Positions 1-7,811 of a stretch of DNA of 35,404 nt are shown here, piece after piece (position 1 is the first letter of the stretch; every line of letters starts with the position of its first letter). The position numbers and the translations under genes are program-made. The stretch lies in contig CAIVPX010000186.1 in assembly GCA_903907905.1 (NCBI GenBank), forward strand, positions 1 through 35,404. The letters are read 5' to 3'. Under the pieces are notes generated by a model. That model ran no database searches and was not told the origin of the DNA. It saw only the letters and a program-made list of their open reading frames with translations. This DNA comes from an uncultured bacterium. GTDB taxonomy: Bacteria > Pseudomonadota > Gammaproteobacteria > Burkholderiales > Burkholderiaceae_E.

Positions 1-395
1 ACCTCACGGGCCTTGTAGCCCGCGAATTCAGACAGGTAGACCGCGATGATGGTGCCCAGAGGAATCGCAATGATCAGCGCTACGGCCGAACTGGTGATCG
101 TTCCCGACATCAGCACCCAGATGCCAAAGTGAGGATCGGAAAAAAGCGGCGTCCACTGCGTGTCCGTCAGGAAGGCCCAGATCGAAACTTCGGAAAAGAA
201 ACTCAGCGACTCGCGTAGCAGCACATAGACGATGCCCAACGTCGTAAAAACCGAGACGCAGGCCGCAAGCAGCAGCGCCGCCTCGATTGCCTGCTCGCGC
301 CGCTTACGGCGAGCCTTGAGCCTGGCGTAGGCGGCGAGCGTCGAGGACGGACCACCTGCGGTCACTGAGACAGACTGTGAACTGACCTCGGGCAC
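1..395 (-). CDS. pstC: Phosphate ABC transporter permease PstC, N-terminal part (runs off the window)
   Basis: Inner-membrane permease subunit of the high-affinity phosphate importer PstSCAB. Only about 131 residues are inside the window. I read a GTG start at 393-395 because a GGAGG lies 5 nt upstream (401-405 on the plus strand) and no better ATG precedes the hydrophobic part. The N-terminus has a basic stretch (about residues 25-33, ARLKARRKRRE), then a first membrane segment (about 39-60), a periplasmic loop with the PstC-like FLTDTQWTPLF (about 75-85), and a second segment (about 97-121) leading into VYLSEFAGYKAREV. It lies directly downstream of pstS, as in known pst operons. The identification rests on this partial sequence and on the pstS neighbour, which agree. 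Confidence 0.85.
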   Translation of the reverse strand, partial: MPEVSSQSVSVTAGGPSSTLAAYARLKARRKRREQAIEAALLLAACVSVFTTLGIVYVLLRESLSFFSEVSIWAFLTDTQWTPLFSDPHFGIWVLMSGTITSSAVALIIAIPLGTIIAVYLSEFAGYKARE

Positions 396-460
396 TCGGG
401 CCTCCGTTGAGCAAACTGGCGACCGCGCCGGGTCGAAGCGATACGTGGATTCATAGAGAA

Positions 461-483
461 GGCCGGCTCACTTGGAGCCGGCC
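461..483 (-). terminator. Strong intercistronic hairpin between pstS and pstC
   Basis: A perfect 9-bp inverted repeat (GGCCGGCTC / GAGCCGGCC) closes a 5-nt loop in the 113-bp gap between pstS and pstC. On the transcribed minus strand it is followed by TTCTCT rather than a clean U-run. It therefore looks like a partial terminator or an mRNA-stabilising 3' structure and not a full stop. Such a structure would let pstS, the abundant binding protein, be made in excess over the permeases. The repeat is seen directly; the role is inference. Confidence 0.6.
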
Positions 484-508
484 GGAGCAAATGACACGTC
501 TAAGAAGG

Positions 509-1507
509 TCACAGTTTAGCTTCACGCGCCAGGAGGTCCTCAATCCGCACGCCGACCTCGTTTCTGCCGCCGAAGACCGTTCCCTTCTTACCCTTGGCGA
601 TATGCTGCAGACCGATCGTATACGCCTTGTCGGGCAAGGGCACATACTTGACCTCTTTGGCAATCTTCGCGGCCTGGCGCAGGTAGTACTCGGCAAACTC
701 TCGCACCTCCGGCTTGGCCAAGGCCTTCGCATTGACGTAGATGAAAATCGGCCGCGACAGGGGCTGGTAACTGCCATCGAGCACCGACGCCTCGCTGGGC
801 GTGACCGCAGGCTTGCCGTCTTTTTCGATGATGGGAAGCGCTTTAAGCCGGGCTGTATTCTCGGCGTAGTAGGCGTAGCCGAAGTAGCCGATCGCGTTCA
901 CATCCTGAGACACGCCCTGAACGAGCACGTTGTCATCTTCAGAGGCCGTGTAGTCACCTCGGCTTGCCTTGGATTTTCCGGTGATCGCCTCGGTAAAGTA
1001 GTCGAAGGTGCCCGAGTCAGAGCCGGCGCCAAACAGCTTGATGGGCGCATCCGGCCAGGCGGGATTCACCTGATTCCAACGCGTCACCTTGCCCTGGGCG
1101 GCAGGCTCCCAGACCTTTTTCAGCTCAGCCACCGTGATGGCCTTCAGCCAGTTGTTTCGGGGGTTGATGACCACGGTGAGCGCATCGAAGGCCACCGGTA
1201 GCTCGATGTACTCAACCCCCGACGCGCGACAGTCCTGCATCTCTTTTTCGAGAATGGGCCTAGACGCATTCTGTACGTCGATTTCACCACGGCAGAATTT
1301 CTTGAATCCCCCCCCCGTCCCGGAAATGCCCACGGTCACCTTGATGGCGCCTTTTTTGGCTTTCTGAAAGTCTTCCGCGACACCTTCGGTGATGGGAAAC
1401 ACGGTGGAGGAACCATCGATCTTGACGATCTGGGCGATAGCGACCGGCGCTGTCATCGCTGAGGCGACGGTCAGCAGCGAAGCGGCCCAAGCTGAAACAC
1501 GAACCAT
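509..1507 (-). CDS. pstS: Periplasmic phosphate-binding protein PstS
   Basis: Binds phosphate in the periplasm and delivers it to PstC/PstA. The 332-residue product starts with a Sec signal peptide (about residues 1-25, ending AIA-Q). It then has the PstS hallmarks: DGSSTVFPIT near residue 32, which contributes phosphate-binding hydroxyls, GISGTGGGFKKF near 60, and NASRPI near 81. The middle and C-terminal parts also match the family (GAGSDSGTFDYFTEAI, GYFGYAYY). The ATG start has an AAGGAG 6 nt upstream. The GISGTGGGFKKFCRGE form resembles the larger subgroup of phosphate-binding proteins that includes cyanobacterial SphX more than E. coli PstS; I am less sure of the subgroup. It is the first gene of the pst operon, and pstC follows. 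Confidence 0.93.
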   Translation of the reverse strand: MVRVSAWAASLLTVASAMTAPVAIAQIVKIDGSSTVFPITEGVAEDFQKAKKGAIKVTVGISGTGGGFKKFCRGEIDVQNASRPILEKEMQDCRASGVEYIELPVAFDALTVVINPRNNWLKAITVAELKKVWEPAAQGKVTRWNQVNPAWPDAPIKLFGAGSDSGTFDYFTEAITGKSKASRGDYTASEDDNVLVQGVSQDVNAIGYFGYAYYAENTARLKALPIIEKDGKPAVTPSEASVLDGSYQPLSRPIFIYVNAKALAKPEVREFAEYYLRQAAKIAKEVKYVPLPDKAYTIGLQHIAKGKKGTVFGGRNEVGVRIEDLLAREAKL

Positions 1508-1562
1508 GCGAAGCTCCTTGAAAAACGGGCTTGTGACAAGACTCGATCAGGCTAGCCGGCAA

Positions 1563-1583
1563 ATGTTACGGTGATGTGACAAG
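1563..1583 (-). promoter_or_regulatory. Candidate Pho box upstream of pstS
   Basis: On the minus strand the sequence reads CTTGTCACATCACCGTAACAT. It contains two 7-mers, TTGTCAC and CCGTAAC, whose starts are 11 nt apart. That is the direct-repeat spacing of PhoB sites (consensus CTGTCAT, 4 nt, CTGTCAT). The site ends about 55 nt upstream of the pstS ATG, and a weak -10-like TAGCCT (minus strand) follows at the expected distance. Match quality is moderate, but position and gene context support it. It lies in the region shared with the divergent CoA-transferase gene. Confidence 0.5.
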
Positions 1584-1713
1584 CCGACGGCCGACGCAAA
1601 CCGCCGGTGGACCGGCCCTGCGCCTCCGTCTGTCGCCAAGTCGAAAGCGACACTTGGCAATGTTCTGCCCTAAGATCGCAGACTTCGAAGAACTCAGACG
1701 ATTCAGGTCGGAC

Positions 1714-2928
1714 GTGACGAACCATTTCAGCCCGCTCCAGGGTATTCGGGTGCTCGACTTTTCCAAGGTCCTCGCCGGACCGCAGTGCGCGCAATATCTC
1801 GGCGAACTGGGGGCCGACGTCATCAAGGTCGAGCCCGTCGACTCGGGCGACGACACGCGGGTCTGGCCGCCTTTCGAAGCCGGAACCGGCACGATCTTTC
1901 TGTCGGCCAACCGCAACAAGCGAAGTCTGGCCCTTGATCTGAAATCCGCCGAAGGGCGAGCCCTCTGTGCCAAACTCGCCCAGCAATCCGATGTAGTGAT
2001 CGAGAGCTTCGGACCAGGCGTGGCCGCCCGCTTGGGAGTCGACTTCGATACCCTGTCGGCGGCGAACCCGCGTCTGGTCTACTGCAGCATCTCGGGCTAC
2101 GGGTCAGTGGGGCCCATGCGCGAAGGCAAGGGCTATGACGTCATTCTGCAGGCCTTCTCGGGCATGCTGTCGATCACGGGCGAGCCGGGTGGCGCGCCCA
2201 TGCGAAGCCCGTTTTCGCCGGTTGATCAGGGCACAGGCCTGCATGCTGTCATCGGCATCATGGGTGGACTGCTCGAGCGCGCACGGACAGGTCACGGCGT
2301 GCGGGTCGAGGCCTCGCTCTTCGATACGGCGGTGGCTTTCCTTGCGTACTTTCTGCAGGGCTACTGGCAACGGGGCACCGAACCCATGCGGCCCGGGTCG
2401 GGGCACGAGTCGCTCTGCCCCTATCAGGCCTTCGACACGCGCGACAAGCCGCTGATTCTGGGCGTGGCCAACGACTCGCTCTGGTCCACGTTCTGCCGCG
2501 TGGCCGAGGCGCCCGACCTCGCCAGCGATCCGCGCTTTCGAAGCAACGCCGAACGTGTGGCGAACCGGGCGGCCACCGTGGCGGCCGTATCCGAATTGCT
2601 GGCCCGTCGAACCCGGGCCGAGTGGCTGGGCCTGCTCGATGCGGCGGGCATTCCATGCTCGCCGGTGCATACGCTGGGGGAACTGGCCACCCATCCCCAC
2701 ACGCTCGCGTCGGGCATGCTCATCGACTACCCGTCCGCGTCGGGCCAGCCCCTGAAGGGCGTGGCCATGCCGCTTCGGGTCGATGGTGCACGGCTCGCCA
2801 TGAACGCCGCGCCGCCCGCGCTGGGCGAACACACCGAGGCGGTGCTGCGTGAGGTGGGCTATAGCGCAGAGGCGATACAGTCCCTGATCGATCGCGGCAT
2901 CGTCCGCCCCCACCGCGCCCCAGGCTGA
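1714..2928 (+). CDS. CaiB/BaiF-family (class III) CoA transferase
   Basis: Moves CoA between carboxylic acids through an enzyme-bound anhydride on an Asp. The open frame extends upstream, but family homology begins at GIRVLDFSKVLAGP, so I choose the GTG at 1714 (404 residues, usual for the family). ATG 1660 is an alternative. The N-terminal nucleotide fold carries LGADVIKVEP, followed by FLSANRNKRSLALDLKS. The catalytic Asp is most likely Asp171 in PVDQGTGLH, which lines up with the catalytic Asp of formyl-CoA transferase (known family feature, my alignment by eye). The C-terminal part has GIPCSPVHTLGEL, the typical closing domain. It is the first of four plus-strand genes with an acyl-CoA dehydrogenase and a CoA ligase, so a role in activating a carboxylic acid intermediate is likely. 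Substrate unknown. Confidence 0.9.
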   Translation: MTNHFSPLQGIRVLDFSKVLAGPQCAQYLGELGADVIKVEPVDSGDDTRVWPPFEAGTGTIFLSANRNKRSLALDLKSAEGRALCAKLAQQSDVVIESFGPGVAARLGVDFDTLSAANPRLVYCSISGYGSVGPMREGKGYDVILQAFSGMLSITGEPGGAPMRSPFSPVDQGTGLHAVIGIMGGLLERARTGHGVRVEASLFDTAVAFLAYFLQGYWQRGTEPMRPGSGHESLCPYQAFDTRDKPLILGVANDSLWSTFCRVAEAPDLASDPRFRSNAERVANRAATVAAVSELLARRTRAEWLGLLDAAGIPCSPVHTLGELATHPHTLASGMLIDYPSASGQPLKGVAMPLRVDGARLAMNAAPPALGEHTEAVLREVGYSAEAIQSLIDRGIVRPHRAPG

Positions 2929-2990
2929 GCACCCTCTGCGGACCTGCACACGGTCTCGCTCTTTCACGACGAAACTGGATCGCTTCAGAC

Positions 2991-4154
2991 ATGAATTTCG
3001 ACTACACCGACGAGCAACTCGAGATCGAACGCGCGGTGAGCGCGCTCTGCAAACCCTTCGACGCCGAGTACTGGCGAGCGAAAGACCGTGACGGCGGCTT
3101 TCCTCATGATTTTCACGCCGCCATCGCTCAGGCAGGCTGGCTGGGGATCGCCATGCCGCAAGCAGTCGGCGGCGCAGGTCTGGGCATCACCGAAGCGGCC
3201 ATCATGATGCGAACCATTTCGGCCTCGGGCGCGGGACTGTCGGGCGCCTCGGCCATCCACATGAACATCTTCGGTCTGCACCCGGTGGTGGTGCATGGCA
3301 CCCGGGATCAGCAGCAACGCTGGTTGCCACCGCTCATTTCCGGCGCGCAGAAGGCCTGCTTCGGCGTCACCGAGCCCAACACGGGACTGAATACACTCAG
3401 GCTCAAGACCCGGGCGATTCGCCAGGGCGATCGTTACGTGGTCAACGGCCAGAAGGTCTGGATCTCGACTGCGCAGGTGGCCGACAAGATTCTGCTGCTC
3501 GCCCGAACAGCTGACCCGGATCCGCAAGCGCCCTCGCGCGGTCTGAGCCTCTTTTACACCGACCTCGATCGCAGCAAGATCGAGGTGCGCGAGATCGACA
3601 AGCACGGCCGCAAGGCGGTGGACTCGAATCAACTCTTCATCGACGGCCTCGAGATTCCGGTGGAAGACCGCATCGGCGAGGAAGGGCGTGGCTTCGAATA
3701 CATCCTGCACGGGCTCAACCCCGAGCGGGTGCTCATTGCGGCCGAGGCGGTGGGGCTGGGGCGGGCCGCGCTCGGCCGAGCCGCGCAGTACGCCAAGGAC
3801 CGGGTCGTCTTCGATCGGCCGATCGGCAAGAACCAGGGCGTGCAACATCCGCTGGCCGAGCGCTGGATCGAGCTTGAAGCGGCCGATCTGCTCACCATGC
3901 GCGCAGCCTGGCTCTACGATCAGGGCAAGCCCTGCGGCGCGGAGGCGAATGCTGCCAAGTTCTTCGCGGGCGAAGCGGGCTTCAAGGCCTGCGAAACCGC
4001 CGTGCTCACCCACGGTGGCATGGGCTACTCGCGCGAGTTTCATGTCGAGCGTTATCTGCGCGAGGCCATGCTCACGCGCATCGCGCCCATTTCGCCGCAA
4101 CTCATCCTGAGTTTCATTGCCGAGAAGGCGCTGGGGCTGCCCAAGTCCTACTGA
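2991..4154 (+). CDS. Acyl-CoA dehydrogenase
   Basis: FAD-dependent alpha,beta-desaturation of an acyl-CoA, with electrons passed to ETF. It has the normal family length of 387 residues. The N-terminal helical domain is followed by the beta-domain signature CFGVTEPNTG (about 124-133) and VVNGQKVWIS (about 148-157). The C-terminal helical domain follows, with YAKDRVVFDRPIGKNQ and THGGMGYSREFHVERYLREA. The usual late catalytic Glu (the EGT motif of medium-chain enzymes) is absent: the equivalent stretch reads IAPISPQLI. Instead Glu245 in GLNPER sits where isovaleryl-CoA and long-chain dehydrogenases carry their base. This suggests a branched or bulky acyl-CoA substrate (inference). It sits 62 nt after the CoA transferase in the same operon. 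Confidence 0.92.
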   Translation: MNFDYTDEQLEIERAVSALCKPFDAEYWRAKDRDGGFPHDFHAAIAQAGWLGIAMPQAVGGAGLGITEAAIMMRTISASGAGLSGASAIHMNIFGLHPVVVHGTRDQQQRWLPPLISGAQKACFGVTEPNTGLNTLRLKTRAIRQGDRYVVNGQKVWISTAQVADKILLLARTADPDPQAPSRGLSLFYTDLDRSKIEVREIDKHGRKAVDSNQLFIDGLEIPVEDRIGEEGRGFEYILHGLNPERVLIAAEAVGLGRAALGRAAQYAKDRVVFDRPIGKNQGVQHPLAERWIELEAADLLTMRAAWLYDQGKPCGAEANAAKFFAGEAGFKACETAVLTHGGMGYSREFHVERYLREAMLTRIAPISPQLILSFIAEKALGLPKSY

Positions 4155-4205
4155 GCGTCCGCCACCGTCTGGCCCCCGCGCGGGGCTGCAGCCTGCGAGC
4201 ACGAC

Positions 4206-6260
4206 ATGCGTGAATCCCCTCATCAAGATGCCCCGGCCGGCGCGGCCGAACCGGCCGCTATTCGGGCGCAGGAGGCCCACCCAGGGCCGCACGGGCCCGC
4301 CCCGCTCTGGCAACCCGACGCCGCGCGCATCGCCGGCGCTCAGATCAACCGCTACCGACAGTGGCTCGAGCATGAGCACGGCTTGCGATTTGACGACACG
4401 CAAGCGCTCTGGCGCTGGTCGATCAGCGATCTCGAAGCCTTCTGGGAATCGATCTGGCACTACTTCGATATCGCGGGTCAGCGCGGTGAGGGCCCGGCGC
4501 TCACTCAGACGGGATTGCCTGGGGCGCGCTGGTTCCCGGGCGCCACGCTCAACTATGCGGCGCAGGCGCTCAGAGCTGCGCCGTCCGACACCCCTGCCAT
4601 CATCGCGTCAGACGAAACCGGTGCACTGGAAGAACTCTCCTGGACCGAGATTGCCCGACGGGTCGGCGCGTTTGCCGCCACACTGAGGCGCCACGGCATC
4701 GGGCCCGGTGACCGGGTGGCCGCCTTCCTGCCCAATCGCTCTGACGCCATCGTGGCCTTTCTGGGCTGCGCGAGCATGGGAGCGATCTGGTCGATCTGCT
4801 CGCCCGACATGGGTGCCGCCAGCGTGCTCGACCGTTTCCGGCAGATCGAACCCAAGGTTCTGGTGGGCACGGCCTCCTACCGCTACGGCGGAAAGGTCCA
4901 TGAGCGCGACGAGACGCTCGTCCACCTGATCGGATCGCTGCCCTCGCTCACGCTGTTCGTGCAGGTGCCGGGGCCCGGCCGCGCGGTTCCGACCCCGGAT
5001 CTCCTCACGACCCTCCCCTGGTCCGACGCCACCGCAGGCAACGCCCCGCTCGTCATCGACCCGGTGGCCTTCGAGCACCCCCTGTGGATCGTCTACTCCT
5101 CGGGCACCACCGGGCTGCCCAAGCCCATCGTGCACGGCCACGGCGGCATCGTGCTCGAAATGAGCAAGCTCATGAGCCTGCACAATGACCTGCGTCCGGG
5201 CGACCGCTTCCACTGGTACAGCAGTACCGGCTGGATCATGTGGAACTGCCAGGTCGGCGCCTTGCTGCTGGGTGCAACGGCCTGCATTTACGACGGCAAT
5301 CCCGGCTGGCCGGATGCGGGCACGCTCTGGCGCTTTGCCGACACCGTGGGGCTTCATTTTCTCGGGGCGGGCGCAGCGTTTCACGCGGGCTGCATGAAGG
5401 CGGGGCTGCGCATCGAAGGCGAGCGGCTGCGCCAGACGCTCCGCACCGTCGGCTCCACCGGCTCGCCGCTGTCGGTCGAAGCGTATCAGTGGCTGCAAGC
5501 CGAATTGGGCCCCAGCGTGTGGATCGCGCCCATCTCGGGCGGCACCGATCTTGCCAGTGCCTTCGTGGGCGGCGACTGCACGCAACCAGTCTATGCCGGC
5601 GAAATGCAGGCGCGGTGCCTGGGTGCTGCGGTGGCGGCCTGGAACGAGCGCGGCGAGCCCCTCGTCGGCGAAGTGGGCGAACTGGTCTGCACCACGCCCA
5701 TGCCCTCGATGCCGCTCTTTTTCTGGGGTGACGACGCGAGGCAGAGCCGCTATCGGGACAGCTACTTCGACATGTTTCCCAATGCCTGGCGCCACGGCGA
5801 CTGGATCGAGATCACGCCGCGCGGCGGTGCGATCATCTACGGCCGGTCGGATGCCACCATCAACCGGCACGGCGTCCGAATGGGCACCAGCGAGCTCTAC
5901 GCTGCCGTAGAGGCCCTGCCCGAGGTGATGGACAGTCTGGTCATCGATCTGGAGTACCTGGGCCGACCGTCCTACATGCCACTCTTTGTCGTGCTCACGC
6001 CCGGGCTCGAGCTGACTGCAGCGCTGCGCGAACGCATCACGGCCGCCATCCGTCAGGCCCTCACGCCCCGACACGTCCCCAGCGAAATCCTGCAGGTACC
6101 CGCCGTCCCGCGTACCCTGTCTGGCAAGAAGCTGGAAGTGCCCATCAAGCGACTGATGCTGGGAGAGCCCGCAGCGCGCGTGCTCAACCCGGATGCCGTC
6201 GCCAACCCCGAAGCCCTGGCCTGGTATCAGGCCTTTGCCACAGAGCGAAGCGCACCATGA
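4206..6260 (+). CDS. Acetoacetyl-CoA synthetase (acetoacetate-CoA ligase) family
   Basis: ATP-dependent ligase of the acyl-adenylate (ANL) superfamily, predicted to activate acetoacetate or a related beta-keto acid. The 684-residue length fits this family, which is longer than ordinary acyl-CoA ligases. The N-terminal cap reads PLWQPDAARIAGAQINRY (about 36-53). The P-loop-like YSSGTTGLPKPI begins at Tyr297. STGWIMWN follows, then GDWIEITPRGGAIIYGRSD near the hinge. The adenylation lysine is Lys641 in LSGKKLEVPIKR. The start ATG at 4206 has only a poor ribosome site; the first ~30 residues are Ala/Pro-rich and may be disordered. Its stop overlaps the next ATG (ATGA), so translation is probably coupled. 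A benzoylacetate-like substrate is possible, because such ligases belong to the same group. Confidence 0.88.
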   Translation: MRESPHQDAPAGAAEPAAIRAQEAHPGPHGPAPLWQPDAARIAGAQINRYRQWLEHEHGLRFDDTQALWRWSISDLEAFWESIWHYFDIAGQRGEGPALTQTGLPGARWFPGATLNYAAQALRAAPSDTPAIIASDETGALEELSWTEIARRVGAFAATLRRHGIGPGDRVAAFLPNRSDAIVAFLGCASMGAIWSICSPDMGAASVLDRFRQIEPKVLVGTASYRYGGKVHERDETLVHLIGSLPSLTLFVQVPGPGRAVPTPDLLTTLPWSDATAGNAPLVIDPVAFEHPLWIVYSSGTTGLPKPIVHGHGGIVLEMSKLMSLHNDLRPGDRFHWYSSTGWIMWNCQVGALLLGATACIYDGNPGWPDAGTLWRFADTVGLHFLGAGAAFHAGCMKAGLRIEGERLRQTLRTVGSTGSPLSVEAYQWLQAELGPSVWIAPISGGTDLASAFVGGDCTQPVYAGEMQARCLGAAVAAWNERGEPLVGEVGELVCTTPMPSMPLFFWGDDARQSRYRDSYFDMFPNAWRHGDWIEITPRGGAIIYGRSDATINRHGVRMGTSELYAAVEALPEVMDSLVIDLEYLGRPSYMPLFVVLTPGLELTAALRERITAAIRQALTPRHVPSEILQVPAVPRTLSGKKLEVPIKRLMLGEPAARVLNPDAVANPEALAWYQAFATERSAP

Positions 6261-7066
6261 ACCCCCTGTCGATCAACACCTATATTTGCCCGCCCGACAT
6301 GCCCATCGAGGCGCTGTTTCCGCTGGCCGCAAAGGCCGGCGCCAGCGCGGTGGGGCTCACCGTTCGTGCCATCGACGAAATCGAGCCCGCCCGGCTGCGC
6401 GGACTGCTCGACGCGCACGGTCTGTCCGTGTCCTCGCTCAACAGCGCCGGCTTCTTTCTGTACGAGGATGCGGCGGCCATCCGCGAGCAGCATGCGCGCA
6501 ACCGACGCCTGATCGAACGCGCAGCCGAACTGAACGCAGGCACGCTGGTGGTCATCACCGGCGGACTGAACCACGGTTCGCGCCCGCTCACCGAAGCCCG
6601 CGCACGCATCGCGGAGGGTTTGGCCGAGCTGGCTGGGCTGGCCGCAGCCTCAGGCGTTCATCTGGGGCTCGAGCCCATTCATCCGGCGGGCGTGCTCAAC
6701 AAGGGATGCATCAATTCCCTGCGCCAAGCGCTCGATCTGGTCGGACCACTGGCCAATGTATCGCTCACGCTCGACCTGTTTCACTCGTGGTGGGATGCCG
6801 ACCTTTCAGGCGTCGCGGCGCGCGCCGGCGACAAGATCAGGCTGGTGCAGTTCAGCAATGTCGTCACCCTGAGCGACCCGGCCGACTTTCAGCGCGAGGA
6901 GCCCGCCACCGGCGTACTGAATGTGGCATCCATGCTCCGGGCGCTGCACGCCGACGGCTTCCGGGGCTACTTCGAGTTCGAACTGTTTGCCGACCATCTG
7001 CGGGGCCGAAGCGCCGCTCAGGTCATCGACAGACTCGCTGCGTTCTACACCGGGCTGAAGGGCTGA
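6257..7066 (+). CDS. Sugar phosphate isomerase/epimerase-like TIM-barrel protein
   Basis: Xylose-isomerase-like TIM barrel (AP endonuclease 2 superfamily), 269 residues. Members are metal-dependent isomerases, epimerases or dehydratases acting on small sugar-like or keto-acid substrates. Probable metal ligands are visible at strand ends: Glu139 in GLEPIHP, Asp173 and His176 in DLFHSWW, and Glu240 in YFEFELF. There is no signal peptide, so it is cytoplasmic. The start overlaps the stop of the CoA ligase by 4 nt (ATGA), which places it in the acyl-CoA operon. Its stop TGA abuts the stop of the convergent dehydrogenase gene with no base between. Family assignment is secure; the reaction is not known. 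Hydroxypyruvate isomerase-like is one option. Confidence 0.82.
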   Translation: MNPLSINTYICPPDMPIEALFPLAAKAGASAVGLTVRAIDEIEPARLRGLLDAHGLSVSSLNSAGFFLYEDAAAIREQHARNRRLIERAAELNAGTLVVITGGLNHGSRPLTEARARIAEGLAELAGLAAASGVHLGLEPIHPAGVLNKGCINSLRQALDLVGPLANVSLTLDLFHSWWDADLSGVAARAGDKIRLVQFSNVVTLSDPADFQREEPATGVLNVASMLRALHADGFRGYFEFELFADHLRGRSAAQVIDRLAAFYTGLKG

Positions 7067-7807
7067 TCAGAGTCCGCCTGCGGCGTCGATCAAGGCGGCG
7101 GTGACATAACTGCCCGCCGGGTCCAGCAACCACATGACGGCAGCGGCGATTTCCTCGGGCTGGGCCATACGGCCCATGGGCAGCGATGCGGCCAGACTCG
7201 CGGCGCGCGCCGGATCGGATCCGCTCATCTCGGAATGAGTGGGCCCCGCGCGGACCGCATTGACCCGGATGCCCTCGTTGGCGACCTCCCGTGCAAGTCC
7301 CAGCGTGAACGTATCCACCGCCCCTTTGGTGGCCGCATAGTGCACCCAGGTGCCAGGCGATCCGGTGCGTGCCGCACCCGACGAAATATTGACGATCGCA
7401 CCGCCCGGCCCGCCTCGCGCGGTGGACAGGCGCCGCACCGCCTCGCGCGCACACAGCATGGTACCGATGACGTTGGTGCGAAAGACGTTTTCGAATTGCT
7501 CGAGCGTGGCATCGGCCACGCGGGCGGCGCCCGCCGTGATGCCGGCGTTGTTGACCAGCGCCCGCAAGGGCCCCAGCGCTTGCGCCTGATCGAAGACGCG
7601 CTTCACATCCGACTCGTCCGCCACATCGCCCGCGACGGCAAGGCCACGCACGCCGTATGACTCGATGCGCGCAAGCACCTGCTTGGCCTCGGCCTCGCGC
7701 TCGCGATAGGTGATGGCCACCTGCCAGCCCGCCGCCGCAGCGGCCGTGGCAATCGCGGCACCGATGCCACGACTGCCCCCGGTGATCAGCACCACGCCTG
7801 GGCGCAT
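7067..7807 (-). CDS. Short-chain dehydrogenase/reductase (SDR)
   Basis: NAD(P)-dependent classical SDR of 246 residues. The open frame extends upstream, but the Rossmann motif TGGSRGIG (residues 9-16) shows that the ATG at 7805-7807 is the start. It lies 4 nt after the stop of hyuB, so the gene is probably translationally coupled to it. NNAG follows in the middle, the active-site Ser lies in VNISSG, and the catalytic pair is Tyr157-x3-Lys161 (YAATK). The Rossmann loop continues into TYREREAEA, suggesting NADP preference (weak inference). It is the last gene of the nine-gene minus-strand operon and probably oxidises or reduces a hydroxyl/carbonyl intermediate. Confidence 0.9.
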   Translation of the reverse strand: MRPGVVLITGGSRGIGAAIATAAAAAGWQVAITYREREAEAKQVLARIESYGVRGLAVAGDVADESDVKRVFDQAQALGPLRALVNNAGITAGAARVADATLEQFENVFRTNVIGTMLCAREAVRRLSTARGGPGGAIVNISSGAARTGSPGTWVHYAATKGAVDTFTLGLAREVANEGIRVNAVRAGPTHSEMSGSDPARAASLAASLPMGRMAQPEEIAAAVMWLLDPAGSYVTAALIDAAGGL

Positions 7808-7811
7808 GGGG

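Noticed and set aside
2985-4460. Long minus-strand open frame (about 490 codons) opposite the acyl-CoA dehydrogenase, and similar long antisense frames at 4608-6074, 10085-11140, 17122-18825 and 28281-30065
   Set aside because: They lie opposite genes with clear family motifs and show no motif of their own. In GC-rich DNA with strong third-position bias such shadow frames stay open by chance.
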